Below the pieces are notes generated by a model. It saw only the letters and a program-made list of their open reading frames with translations. It ran no database searches and was not told where the DNA came from. From Falsihalocynthiibacter arcticus (GTDB taxonomy: Bacteria; Pseudomonadota; Alphaproteobacteria; Rhodobacterales; Rhodobacteraceae): DNA of 64,000 nt. Positions within the stretch are counted from its first letter, which is position 1. The number at the start of each line of letters is the position of its first letter. The translations under genes and the position numbers were made by a program. The stretch covers positions 2,757,501 to 2,821,500 of the forward strand of contig NZ_CP014327.1 in the NCBI RefSeq assembly GCF_000812665.2, in the 5' to 3' direction. This document shows positions 36,518 through 46,174 of the stretch, piece after piece.

Positions 36518-38030
36518 TCTGACACTGATCTCTGGAGCGGGTGCTGTTCCTGCCCCCACGGATGTTTTTATTGCGCAACACCTCATTAACGGCGCTTGGG
36601 TCTCGAGTGCGTCTGGCCAAACGTTTGATCGTTTTTCGCCCGCCAATGGGCAGTTGGTTACGCAGGCCGCGTTGGGCGGCGAAGCCGAAGTTGAGGCGGC
36701 GATTGCCGCAGCACGTACCGCATTTGATGATCGGCGATGGTCGGATACCTCTGGCAAGGAACGCGCGACATTTCTGTTGAAAGTTGCCGACCTTATCGAC
36801 GCCAATCGGTCGCGCATCGCCCTGTATGAAACGATGGAAAGCGGCAAGCCCATCGCCCAAGCCGAAGCGGAAATCGAAGGGGCAGCCGACATCTGGCGCT
36901 TTGCGGCCTCGCTTGCCCGCACGATCCATGGTGACAGCCACAACACGCTCGGCCCCGATATGCTCGGGGTTGTCCTCAAAGAGCCGATTGGTGTTGTTTC
37001 AATGATTACGCCGTGGAATTTTCCGTTCCTTATCGTGTCGCAAAAACTGCCCTTTGCCTTGGCGGCAGGCTGTACCGCCGTTATCAAACCCTCCGAGTTG
37101 ACCTCGGCAACCACTGTGATCCTCGGCCAGCTTTTGATCGAGGCCGGATTGCCCGCTGGGGTCGTGAATATCGTTTTGGGCTACGGCGATCCTGTCGGCA
37201 CAAACCTCACCAATCATCCCGATGTCGATATGGTGTCGTTTACAGGCTCCACTGCAGTTGGCAAAGCGATCGTGGCCGCGACCTCCAAAACGTTAAAGAA
37301 AGTCTCGCTGGAACTTGGCGGCAAAAACCCGCAGGTCATTTTCCCCGATGCCGATTTGGATGAAGCCGCAGATGCGATTGTGTTTGGTATATATTTCAAT
37401 GCGGGCCAATGTTGCAATTCTGGTTCACGGATTATCGTACATCATGATATTGCCGCGGTGCTAATACAGAAAATTGTTGAATTATCACGCAAGGTTCCAT
37501 TCGGTGATCCGCTGAATCCGTCCACAAAGGTAGGGGCTATTATTTCTTCACAACACCAAGCCAAAATAGACGGTTATGTGAAAGACGCAGTTAAGGCTGG
37601 CGCAACCGTTGCGATTGGCGGCGCACCCCTTACCATTGACGGGATGTCGGGCGAGTTTTATCAGCCGACGGTCGTGGCAAATGTGACCAAAAATATGGCA
37701 ATTGCCTCTGAGGAAGTCTTTGGACCCGTTTTATCCGTCCTAACGTTTACAACATTTGACGAAGCTTTGGAAATCGCGAATGGTGGCGATTATGGATTGT
37801 CGGCGGGAGTCTGGAGCCAAGATATTAGCACCTGTTTGAAATTTGCACGGCGGGTTCAAGCGGGAACTGTTTGGACCAACACGTGGATGGACGGGTTTGC
37901 AGAGCTGCCTTTTGGCGGCGCGAAAGAAAGTGGATTGGGCCGGGAGTTGGGCCACCACGGAATGGATGAATATCTTGAGACAAAGACCGTTCAAATGAGG
38001 ATCGGCAAAACGCGCTCCAGATGGGTCTAA
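36507..38030 (+). CDS. Aldehyde dehydrogenase
   Basis: A 507-residue NAD(P)-dependent aldehyde dehydrogenase. Seen are ITPWNFPFLI, FTGSTAVGK, general base Glu269 (LELGG) and catalytic Cys303 (AGQCCNSGSR). The chosen ATG at 36507 gives MTHDLTLI; the open frame before it lies in the hydratase gene. It resembles broad-range betaine or polyol-derived aldehyde dehydrogenases. In this operon it should turn an aldehyde made by one of the GMC or SDR enzymes into an acid, perhaps the substrate of the CoA-transferase. Confidence 0.87.
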   Translation: MTHDLTLISGAGAVPAPTDVFIAQHLINGAWVSSASGQTFDRFSPANGQLVTQAALGGEAEVEAAIAAARTAFDDRRWSDTSGKERATFLLKVADLIDANRSRIALYETMESGKPIAQAEAEIEGAADIWRFAASLARTIHGDSHNTLGPDMLGVVLKEPIGVVSMITPWNFPFLIVSQKLPFALAAGCTAVIKPSELTSATTVILGQLLIEAGLPAGVVNIVLGYGDPVGTNLTNHPDVDMVSFTGSTAVGKAIVAATSKTLKKVSLELGGKNPQVIFPDADLDEAADAIVFGIYFNAGQCCNSGSRIIVHHDIAAVLIQKIVELSRKVPFGDPLNPSTKVGAIISSQHQAKIDGYVKDAVKAGATVAIGGAPLTIDGMSGEFYQPTVVANVTKNMAIASEEVFGPVLSVLTFTTFDEALEIANGGDYGLSAGVWSQDISTCLKFARRVQAGTVWTNTWMDGFAELPFGGAKESGLGRELGHHGMDEYLETKTVQMRIGKTRSRWV

Positions 38031-38068
38031 ATCCATAAAGACGACAACGCAAAAAGGGAGGAAACCAA

Positions 38069-39318
38069 ATGCGTAAATTTATGAAACTTACTACTTCTAC
38101 TTTGGCCACACTTGCGATCACGGGCAGCATGGCTGTTGCCGCAGATGTTGAGGTCCTACACTGGTGGACTTCTGGGGGGAGGCCGCAGCGCTGAACGTGC
38201 TCAAGCAAGACCTCGAAAGCCAAGGCATCGGTTGGCAAGATATGCCCGTTGCGGGCGGTGGCGGCGATGCGGCGATGACCGTTTTGCGCGCACGTGTTAC
38301 AGCAGGAAACGCACCAACAGCCGTTCAAATGTTGGGCTTTGATATCCTCGATTGGGCCGATCAAGGCGCTTTGGCGAACCTCAACGATGTTGCTGCCGCT
38401 GAAGGCTGGGACGCGGTTGTTCCAGAAGCATTGCAAGCCTTTTCCAAGGTGGATGGCCAGTGGGTTGCAGCCCCTGTTAACGTCCACTCGACCAACTGGG
38501 TTTGGGCAAATAAAGCGGTGCTAGAAGCCAATGGTATTGCTGTTCCAACGACATGGGAAGAGTTCGAAGCGGCGGTAAACACCCTCGCAGCAGCGGGCCT
38601 CACCCCCATCGCTCACGGTGGCCAAGCTTGGCAGGATGCGACCATTTTTGATGCGGTTGTCATGTCTACGGGCGGGCCCGATTTCTACAAGGCGGCCTTT
38701 ATTGATTTGGACCCCGAAGCACTGGGCTCGGACACAATGAAACAAGCGTTCGACCGCATGTCTTTCATTCGCGCAAATGTGGACGACAACTTCTCGGGTC
38801 GCGATTGGAACCTTGCAACGTCGATGGTCATTAATGGCGAAGCGGGCTTCCAAATGATGGGCGATTGGGCCAAGGGCGAATTCTTGAATGCGGGTAAAGT
38901 TCCCGGCGAAGATTTCCTTTGCTTCCGCTTTCCAGGCACCCAAGATCAAGTCACGTTCAACGCGGATCAATTCGCAATGTTCAGCCAAGGCGATACGGTA
39001 TCTGATGAGCAAGCAGCCCTTGCAACAGCGATCTTGTCCCCGTCCTTCCAATCGGCGTTCAACGTGGTCAAAGGCTCCGTTCCTGCCCGCACTGATGTGA
39101 GCGACGAGGCCTTCGATGCCTGTGGTAAACAAGGCATTGCCGATCTCGCAGCCGCTTCTGCATCCGGTAATCTCTATGGATCAATGGCGCACGGACACGC
39201 ATCGAATGCGTCCGTTAAGAACGCGATCTATGACGTTGTAACCGCTCACTTTAATGGCGAATACGACAGCGAAACAGCGACGTCAGAATTGGTCGACGCA
39301 GTCTCCATCGCGCAATAA
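38069..39318 (+). pseudogene. Sugar ABC transporter substrate-binding protein, frameshifted at a G run
   Basis: A family 1 extracellular solute-binding protein. From ATG at about 38069, after a GGGAGG SD, it has a signal peptide ending SMAVAA and then [12 protein letters not shown]. At the G6 run 38174-38179 the frame is lost and would stop at about 38194. [16 protein letters not shown] and the remaining 375 or so residues follow in the next frame to 39318 (a GTG at 38164 opens it). Seven Gs give one continuous protein of about 416 residues, normal for the family. HWWTSGGE-AA is the typical start of glucose/mannose-type binding proteins. Probably a one-base sequencing miss; if real, the transporter lacks an exported receptor. 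Confidence 0.85.
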
Positions 39319-39330
39319 GATCTCTACATC

Positions 39331-39357
39331 TGGGCCGACCTCGCGTGGGTCGGCCCA
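39331..39357 (+). terminator. Hairpin between the sugar-binding protein and permease genes
   Basis: A perfect 10-bp stem (TGGGCCGACC / GGTCGGCCCA) with a 7-base loop sits 12 bases after the stop and 34 bases before the permease ATG. It has no T run, so it may act as an mRNA stabiliser more than a true terminator. Confidence 0.6.
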
Positions 39358-39391
39358 CCCTGCAATCGCTTTCAAAAACAGGGAGAGCACT

Positions 39392-40288
39392 ATGGCGCAG
39401 CCAACTGCCCAGCCAGATTTCAAAACACGCCTACAAAACTGGATTCCCAAGCTCGTCCTGTCTCCCTCGGTGGCAATGGTCTTTGTCTTTGTCTATGGAT
39501 TTATCATTTTCACCGTCTATCTGTCGTTTACCGATAGTCGGATGCTCCCCAGTTTTGGCTGGGTCGGATTTGAGAATTATGATAAGCTTTTTCGCCTAAG
39601 TCACTGGACGATTGCCCTCAAGAACCTCGCCATTTTTGCCTCGCTCTATATCATTATTTGTACGGTGATCGGCCTTGCACTGGCGATCTTCCTTGACCAA
39701 AAAATTCGCGGCGAGGGCGTTTTGCGCCCGATCTATCTCTATCCCATGGCCTTGAGCTTTATTGTGACGGGTACGGCATGGAAATGGCTGCTCGACCCCG
39801 GAATTGGGCTTGAACATACCATGCATCTTTGGGGCTGGACCAGCTTCCAATTCGATTGGATCAAGAACCGCGACTATGCGATTTACACCGTGGTCCTTGC
39901 CGCCGTCTGGCAAACCAGCGGGTTTGTGATGGCGATGTTCTTGGCTGGCTTGCGCGGCATAGACAACGAAATCCTCAAAGCGGCGCAAATGGATGGGGCC
40001 TCGAATTGGAACCTTTATCGCCGCATTATCATCCCGCAATTACGTCCCGCATTTCTGTCGGCCTTTGTGATCCTCAGCCACCTTGCGATCAAGTCCTACG
40101 ACCTCGTCATCGCCTTAACGGGCGGCGGTCCGGGGCGGGCGACGGAACTACCCGCAACCTTCATGTACTCCTATACCTTCTCGCGAAACCAGATGGGGAT
40201 CGGGGCCTCAAGTGCTGTGATCATGCTCATGACAATCGCTGCGATTATGATCCCCTACCTCTATGCTGAACTCAAGGAGGGCAAATAA
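39392..40288 (+). CDS. Sugar ABC transporter permease (MalF/UgpA-type)
   Basis: A 298-residue permease with about six membrane segments and the coupling loop EILKAAQMDGASNWNLYRRIIIPQLRP. ATG 39392 has a GGGAGAG SD; the frame upstream runs into the binding-protein end. It forms the channel with the next gene, whose ATG overlaps its stop (TAATG). The ligand should be a monosaccharide, disaccharide or related polyol, not known here. Confidence 0.9.
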   Translation: MAQPTAQPDFKTRLQNWIPKLVLSPSVAMVFVFVYGFIIFTVYLSFTDSRMLPSFGWVGFENYDKLFRLSHWTIALKNLAIFASLYIIICTVIGLALAIFLDQKIRGEGVLRPIYLYPMALSFIVTGTAWKWLLDPGIGLEHTMHLWGWTSFQFDWIKNRDYAIYTVVLAAVWQTSGFVMAMFLAGLRGIDNEILKAAQMDGASNWNLYRRIIIPQLRPAFLSAFVILSHLAIKSYDLVIALTGGGPGRATELPATFMYSYTFSRNQMGIGASSAVIMLMTIAAIMIPYLYAELKEGK

Positions 40289-41169
40289 TGTCTGCTGCTT
40301 CTGCCGATAGCGCCATTCGCACAGGTCGTGTGACGCGCGTCTTTATCTATCTGTTCTTGCTCCTTTTTGTCCTGTTTTACGCGCTTCCCTTGTTTGTGAT
40401 GGTGGTGAACTCCCTCAAACCTCTGGCCGAGATTACGGGTGGCAATATGCTGGCCTTGCCCGAAATCTGGACATTTGACGCCTGGCGCAGTGCGTGGTCG
40501 ACCGCTCAAATTGGTGTCGAGCCAACGGGCCTGAAACCCTACTTCTGGAACTCCCTCAAAATGGTGGTGCCTGCTGTTGCGATTTCGACGGTTTTGGGGG
40601 CGTTGAATGGCTACGTACTTACCAAATGGCGCTTCCGCTATGACACATTTCTCTATGGATTGGTGTTGTTTTCCTGCTTTATCCCGTTCCAAATCGTGCT
40701 GATCCCAATGGCCCGCGTTCTTGGCTTGTTGGATATCGCGGGAACAACTTCTGGCCTTGTGTTGGTGCACGTCGTCTACGGTGTCGGCTTCACCACCCTC
40801 TATTTTCGCAATTACTACGCCGCGTTCCCGACGGAACTTGTGCAGGCGGGAATGATCGACGGCGCGGGTTTCTTTCGCATCTTCTGGCGCATTCTTTTGC
40901 CAAGTTCAGGGCCGATCATCGTGGTGTCCGTTATCTGGCAATTTACCAATATCTGGAATGACTTCCTGTTTGGCGCATCCTTCGCGGACTTTGATAGCCA
41001 ACCGATGACCGTCGCCCTCAACAACCTCGTTCAGAGTTCGACTGGGGTCAAAGAATACAATGTCCACTTTGCAGGCGCGATCTTAGCCGCCCTGCCAACA
41101 CTCCTCGTCTACATCGTCGCTGGTCGGTACTTCGTCCGCGGTTTGATGGCTGGCTCAGTGAAAGGCTAA
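40288..41169 (+). CDS. Sugar ABC transporter permease (MalG/UgpE-type)
   Basis: A 293-residue partner permease with six membrane segments, an N-terminal span (VFIYLFLLLFVLFYALPLFVM), and the coupling loop VQAGMIDGAGFFRIFWRILLPSSGP. It is the usual second membrane subunit of CUT1-type sugar importers. The ATPase gene follows after four bases. Confidence 0.9.
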   Translation: MSAASADSAIRTGRVTRVFIYLFLLLFVLFYALPLFVMVVNSLKPLAEITGGNMLALPEIWTFDAWRSAWSTAQIGVEPTGLKPYFWNSLKMVVPAVAISTVLGALNGYVLTKWRFRYDTFLYGLVLFSCFIPFQIVLIPMARVLGLLDIAGTTSGLVLVHVVYGVGFTTLYFRNYYAAFPTELVQAGMIDGAGFFRIFWRILLPSSGPIIVVSVIWQFTNIWNDFLFGASFADFDSQPMTVALNNLVQSSTGVKEYNVHFAGAILAALPTLLVYIVAGRYFVRGLMAGSVKG

Positions 41170-41173
41170 TCCA

Positions 41174-42289
41174 ATGGGTTTTCTCGATATTAACAATGCA
41201 ACGAAATCCTATGGCTCCGTGCAAGTGCTGCACAATGTGGATATATCTGTTGAAGAGGGGGAGTTTCTGGTCCTCGTCGGCCCCTCCGGCTGTGGGAAAT
41301 CTACTCTGCTGAATATGATCGCGGGTCTAGAGGAAATCACGACAGGCGACATCAGTATCAAAGGCAACCTTATGAACGGGGTGCATCCCTCGCAACGCAA
41401 CATCGCGATGGTGTTTCAAAGCTATGCACTTTACCCGAATATGACCGTGGGTAAAAACATCACCTTTGGTTTGGAAATGCACGGAGTGCCCAAACCCGAG
41501 CGCGAAAAAGCCTTGGCGGATGTGGCCAAACTGCTCCAAATTGAACTGCTTTTGGATCGTAAACCGGGGCAACTTTCGGGCGGCCAACGCCAACGTGTGG
41601 CGATGGGGCGTGCTCTTGTGCGCAAACCGGATGTGTTTTTGTTTGACGAACCATTGTCGAATTTGGATGCCAAATTGCGGGTCGATATGCGGACCGAGAT
41701 CAAGAAACTGCATCAAAAACTCGGTACAACCATCGTTTACGTGACCCACGATCAAATCGAAGCCCTGACCCTGAGCACGCGGATCGCGGTAATGAACGGC
41801 GGTTATGTACAGCAATTGGGCACGCCGAAGGAAATCTACGACACCCCCGCCAACCTGTTTGTGGCCTCCTTTATGGGGTCTCCGTCGATGAATTTACTGC
41901 CCATGACTGTGCAGGTCGAAGGCGAGTCCGTTTACGTAAAAACCCAAACCAAAGACGGCGAAGGCGTGCGCCTGAAATGCGTGAATTCCGCCGATGCATT
42001 GCGTGCCTATGACGGGCAAAAAATCACCATGGGCATTCGCCCCGAGGCGATCACCGACCCAGATGGCGCCGACCAATCTTCGCGTCATATCGAGGCGGTT
42101 CAAGCCCGTGTCGAAGTGACCGAACCCGCAGGATCAGACACCTTCGTCACCTGTACCTTCGGCGGATTTGAATGTGTCGCACGGATGCGTGCGGATGCCG
42201 AAGTGAAGCCAGGTGAAATCGCTCCGTTTGCGATCAACATGGAAAAAGCGATTCCGTTTGATCCGCAAACCGAAAACCGCATTGCCTGA
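41174..42289 (+). CDS. Sugar ABC transporter ATP-binding protein (MalK/UgpC-type)
   Basis: A 371-residue CUT1 ATPase. Walker A GPSGCGKST (about residue 38), signature [15 protein letters not shown], Walker B VFLFDEPLSNLD and VTHDQIEA are all intact, and a C-terminal OB/TOBE regulatory domain follows (GIRPEAITDPDG onward). It would normally be labelled UgpC or MsmK-like; the transported sugar cannot be read from it. Confidence 0.9.
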   Translation: MGFLDINNATKSYGSVQVLHNVDISVEEGEFLVLVGPSGCGKSTLLNMIAGLEEITTGDISIKGNLMNGVHPSQRNIAMVFQSYALYPNMTVGKNITFGLEMHGVPKPEREKALADVAKLLQIELLLDRKPGQLSGGQRQRVAMGRALVRKPDVFLFDEPLSNLDAKLRVDMRTEIKKLHQKLGTTIVYVTHDQIEALTLSTRIAVMNGGYVQQLGTPKEIYDTPANLFVASFMGSPSMNLLPMTVQVEGESVYVKTQTKDGEGVRLKCVNSADALRAYDGQKITMGIRPEAITDPDGADQSSRHIEAVQARVEVTEPAGSDTFVTCTFGGFECVARMRADAEVKPGEIAPFAINMEKAIPFDPQTENRIA

Positions 42290-42313
42290 TTGGCACAAGG
42301 GAGTTTTGGCTTT

Positions 42314-43810
42314 GTGAAACCCGATATTGTCATCATCGGCTCTGGAATGGGCGGCGCAACTTTGGCTGCGTCCCTCGCTCCAACCGGCGTTCAAATTGTC
42401 ATGCTGGAACGTGGCGATTATATGCGCCCAAGTCCCGAGTGTCGGGACGACGACGCCATTTTTAAACGTGGTTTTTTTCGGTCTGATGAGCAGTGGCTTA
42501 CGCCGTCGGGCGCAGGTTTTAGCCCCGGCAACTTCTATTATGTCGGGGGAAACACGAAATTCTACGGCGGTGTGATGTTGCGCTATCGCGCCGAGGATTT
42601 CACTGAGATGCAACATTTAGGCGGAACCTCCCCCGCATGGCCGCTTTCTTACACGGATTTCGCCCCTTGGTATGACAAGGCCGAAGCGCTTTTTGATGTG
42701 CGTGGCCACGCGGGCGAGGACCCAACAGACCCTATTCGCGCTGGAGCCTATCCCTATCCCGCGGTCCCAGATGAGGCATCTATTGCGGATGTCCGCGCAC
42801 GATTGCGCCGTGCAGGCGTGTCGCCCGCGAGCCTGCCGTTGGCCGTGGACATCGAACATTGGCTCATGGGGGGCGACGACTCTTGGGATGGCCATCCCGA
42901 CACAACGGGGGCCAAGCGCGACGCCGAAAGTGTTGGCATTGCCAAAGCAAAACAATACGAGAATTTCACGCTCATTACGGGCGCAATGGTTAAACGTTTG
43001 CAGACGGATTCAAAACAGCGGATCACCGAAATTCACTATGAAAAAGACGGTGAATTTCACACCCTCAAGCCCAAAATCGCGATTCTATCCGCAGGCGCGG
43101 TGAATTCGGCAGCGTTGCTTCTGCGCTCTGCGAACGACGCACATCCCACGGGACTGGCCAATAGCTCCGATCTTGTTGGGCGGCGGTTCATGAACCACAA
43201 TTGCACGGCGCTCATGGCGATAAATCCATGGCGAGCAAATACGGCGATTTATCAGAAAACGCTTTATTTCAATGATTTCTACTTAAAAGGGGGCCCAAAC
43301 AACTCCCCCTTGGGTAACATGCAATTGCTTGGAAAAATCACAACGCCCATCCTGCGCTCGCAAGCCCGCATACCCACGCGCGTGGCGGATTGGATCACCC
43401 GACATTCGGTCGATTGGTATGCCATGAGCGAAGACCTTCCGTCGCTTGAAAGCCGCGTGACGCTGAAGGGGGACCAAATCGTTCTGGATTGGAAACGCTC
43501 GAACTGGGAAGCCCACGAAGCCCTTGTTGCGCAGGCAAAGAAAGTGATGCGCAAAGCGGGCTATCCTATCATGCTTTCCCGAGCTTTCGACCGTGCGACG
43601 CCTTCGCATCAGTGCGGTACCGCCGTTTTTGGCACCGACCCAAAAGCAAGCGTTTTGGACCTGCATTGTCGTGCGCATGATCACCCAAATCTATTCGTCG
43701 TCGACGCCAGCTTTTTGCCAAATTCCGCAGCTGTGAACCCCGCGCTGACCATTGCCGCTCAGGCGTTGCGTGTCGCTGAGCATATTAAAAACAAGGACTT
43801 AAAAGAATGA
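42314..43810 (+). CDS. GMC-family FAD oxidoreductase
   Basis: A 498-residue GMC flavoprotein: N-terminal IVIIGSGMGGATLAASLAP, the FAD-contact segment NTKFYGGVMLRYRAEDF, and the C-terminal motif DASFLPNSAAVNPALTIAAQALR with the catalytic His/Asn pair. It resembles the large subunits of membrane-linked sugar or alcohol dehydrogenases (glucoside/fructose/gluconate types). No small subunit or cytochrome is adjacent. The frame is open to a TTG at 42290, but GTG 42314 follows an AAGGGAG SD and starts the FAD motif (MKPDIVIIG), so it is preferred. Confidence 0.82.
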   Translation: MKPDIVIIGSGMGGATLAASLAPTGVQIVMLERGDYMRPSPECRDDDAIFKRGFFRSDEQWLTPSGAGFSPGNFYYVGGNTKFYGGVMLRYRAEDFTEMQHLGGTSPAWPLSYTDFAPWYDKAEALFDVRGHAGEDPTDPIRAGAYPYPAVPDEASIADVRARLRRAGVSPASLPLAVDIEHWLMGGDDSWDGHPDTTGAKRDAESVGIAKAKQYENFTLITGAMVKRLQTDSKQRITEIHYEKDGEFHTLKPKIAILSAGAVNSAALLLRSANDAHPTGLANSSDLVGRRFMNHNCTALMAINPWRANTAIYQKTLYFNDFYLKGGPNNSPLGNMQLLGKITTPILRSQARIPTRVADWITRHSVDWYAMSEDLPSLESRVTLKGDQIVLDWKRSNWEAHEALVAQAKKVMRKAGYPIMLSRAFDRATPSHQCGTAVFGTDPKASVLDLHCRAHDHPNLFVVDASFLPNSAAVNPALTIAAQALRVAEHIKNKDLKE

Positions 43811-44568
43811 AACCGGTTGCCCTGATCACAGGTGGACAAAAAGGCATTGGCCTTGGAATTGCCCACGCCCTTGTGGAAAACGGCTATCGGGTGGCGCTTG
43901 CCGCCGACAGTGCGCCTGACAGTAACGCGGTACGTGACGCCCTTGGAAAACTGGGCGTGGATGCGCTGTATTACCAACATGATCTTCGGGATGTTGCTTC
44001 GGTGGGGCACTTATTGGATCAGATTGAAGCTGATTTGGGGCCTGTCGCGAGCCTTGTTTCAAACGCAGGGGTGCCCGCAAAAGTGCGCGGCGATTTGCTG
44101 AACCTCACCCAAGATAGTTATGACTTTGTGATGGACGTAAACCTCAAAGGGGCGTTCTTTTTGGCCCAAGCAGTGGCACAGCGGATGCTCGCTTCGCCTG
44201 CAAGCGCAAACTATCGGTCCATCGTATTTGTCACTTCCGTCAGCGCCGCGATGGTGTCGATTGAACGGGGGGAATACTGCCTGTCTAAAGCGGGGGCGGC
44301 GATGATGGTGCAACTCTTTGCTGCACGACTGGCAGAGGACGGCATTGGCGTGTTTGAGTTGCGGCCTGGAATTATCGAAACCGACATGACCGCTGGCGTA
44401 AAGGACGCCTACACGCCCCGCATTGAAGGTGGCTTGGTTCCTGCAAAACGATGGGGTACTCCAAGCGATATCGCAAGCATCGTGGTGCCACTTGTGCGGG
44501 GGCAAATGGCTTTCGCCAATGGGGCCATCATTCCAGTGGATGGCGGCCTGTCCATCCATCGATTGTGA
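43807..44568 (+). CDS. SDR-family oxidoreductase (3-ketoacyl-ACP reductase-like)
   Basis: A 253-residue classical short-chain dehydrogenase: cofactor motif TGGQKGIGLGIA, SNAG, catalytic Ser in FVTSVSAAM, and Tyr/Lys in EYCLSKAGAAM. The start overlaps the GMC stop (ATGA). In a sugar-type operon it more likely acts on a polyol, keto-sugar or hydroxy acid than on fatty-acid intermediates. Confidence 0.87.
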   Translation: MKPVALITGGQKGIGLGIAHALVENGYRVALAADSAPDSNAVRDALGKLGVDALYYQHDLRDVASVGHLLDQIEADLGPVASLVSNAGVPAKVRGDLLNLTQDSYDFVMDVNLKGAFFLAQAVAQRMLASPASANYRSIVFVTSVSAAMVSIERGEYCLSKAGAAMMVQLFAARLAEDGIGVFELRPGIIETDMTAGVKDAYTPRIEGGLVPAKRWGTPSDIASIVVPLVRGQMAFANGAIIPVDGGLSIHRL

Positions 44569-44575
44569 GGATGCA

Positions 44576-46171
44576 ATGACTAAATCAGATGACTTTATTA
44601 TCGTCGGGGGTGGGGCAGCAGGATGCGTTCTGGCCGCTCGACTCTCCGAAAATCCGCAAACTTCTGTTCTGCTTCTGGAGGCTGGCGGGCGCGATTGGCA
44701 CCCCTTCTACAAGATGCCCGCTGGCTTTGCGAAAATGACCAAGGGCATTGGCAGTTGGGGTTGGCATACCGTTCCGCAAAGGCACATGAACGATATGGTG
44801 ATCCGTTATACGCAGGGCAAAGTGATCGGTGGTGGGTCGTCGATCAACGCCCAGATTTACACCCGCGGCAATGCTCTGGACTATGATGAATGGCGACAAA
44901 TGGGCTGTACAGGCTGGTCGTATGAAGGCGTCCTGCCGTATTTTCGCAAGTCCGAAGACAATGACACGTATGGCGGAGAATTTCATGGGCAAGGCGGGCC
45001 CTTGGGGGTTTCCCAACCTCGCGCGCCTTTGCCGATTTGCGACGCATATTTCGCCGCAGGGGCCGAACTCGGGATTCCGCGCAACCATGATATGACGGGT
45101 GAGACGCAGGATGGAGTTGGCTTTTATCAATTGACTCAACGGGATGCGCGCCGATCTTCAACCTCGGTTGCCTTTCTTGATCCCGCGCGAGGGCGGTCCA
45201 ATTTGACCGTGCGCACCGATGCAATGGTCCGGAAGATCCTTGTCGAAAATCACCGCGCGGTTGGTGTTGAAGTTCTGGCGAAGAACGGCTCCGAAACTCT
45301 GCATGCAGATGCGGAGGTCATTGTCTCGGCGGGGGCCATCGGCTCACCAACGCTGTTGATGCGTTCGGGTATCGGTCCCGCCGATCACCTGCGCGACGTA
45401 GGCGTGGATGTGACGTTTGATCAGCCCGAAGTGGGATCAAACCTACAGGATCATCTTGATCTTTTCACAATTTCGGAATGCACGGGCGACCATACCTATG
45501 ACAAATATGCCAAGCCGTATTGGTCGGTGGTCGCGGGCCTGCAATACATCTTCTCCAAAAGCGGGCCCGTCGCCTCAAGCTTGTTTGAAACCGGTGGCTT
45601 TTGGTACGCGGAGGAGGGGGCGCGTTCGCCCGATATTCAATTCCACCTCGGTCTTGGGTCGGGCATCGAGGCGGGCGTTAGCAAAATGCGCAATCCGGGT
45701 GTGACGCTGAATTCGGCTTATTTACGGCCCCGTTCGCGCGGAACCGTGCGCCTTGCGACAGCGGATCACGCCGACGCGCCGTTGATTGATCCAAACTACT
45801 GGGCCGATCCGCATGACCGTGAAATGTCCATTCGCGGGTTAAAACTTGCCCAAGAAATTATGCGGCAGGATGCCCTTAAGCCCTTCGTGCAGTCGGAAAT
45901 CCTCCCGGGGAAAGATGTGCGCACGGACGAGGATTATTTCAACTTTGCCTGCCAAAACGCCAAAACCGATCATCACCCCGCAGGCACATGCCGGATGGGC
46001 GCGGACGCGGCGGCAGTAGTTGACCCACAGCTTAAATTCAACGGCATTGCTGGATTGCGGGTCGTGGATGCCTCGATCATGCCACGCCTTATTTCCTCGA
46101 ATACAAATGCGCCAACGATCATGATTGCGGAAAAAGCAGCCGACATGATCCGCGCTGAACATGGACTTTGA
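44576..46171 (+). CDS. GMC-family oxidoreductase, choline/alcohol dehydrogenase-like
   Basis: A 531-residue GMC flavoprotein, distinct from the one at 42314. It has FIIVGGGAAGCVLAARLSE, GKVIGGGSSINAQIYTRG and the C-terminal HHPAGTCRMG plus DASIMPRLISSNTNAPTIM with active-site His/Asn. Members oxidise choline, aliphatic or polyethylene-glycol-type alcohols, transferring electrons to a quinone or oxygen. ATG 44576 has GAGGA upstream; the open frame before it is inside the SDR gene. Choline is unlikely, as no betaine genes are near. Confidence 0.87.
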   Translation: MTKSDDFIIVGGGAAGCVLAARLSENPQTSVLLLEAGGRDWHPFYKMPAGFAKMTKGIGSWGWHTVPQRHMNDMVIRYTQGKVIGGGSSINAQIYTRGNALDYDEWRQMGCTGWSYEGVLPYFRKSEDNDTYGGEFHGQGGPLGVSQPRAPLPICDAYFAAGAELGIPRNHDMTGETQDGVGFYQLTQRDARRSSTSVAFLDPARGRSNLTVRTDAMVRKILVENHRAVGVEVLAKNGSETLHADAEVIVSAGAIGSPTLLMRSGIGPADHLRDVGVDVTFDQPEVGSNLQDHLDLFTISECTGDHTYDKYAKPYWSVVAGLQYIFSKSGPVASSLFETGGFWYAEEGARSPDIQFHLGLGSGIEAGVSKMRNPGVTLNSAYLRPRSRGTVRLATADHADAPLIDPNYWADPHDREMSIRGLKLAQEIMRQDALKPFVQSEILPGKDVRTDEDYFNFACQNAKTDHHPAGTCRMGADAAAVVDPQLKFNGIAGLRVVDASIMPRLISSNTNAPTIMIAEKAADMIRAEHGL

Positions 46172-46174
46172 TAG

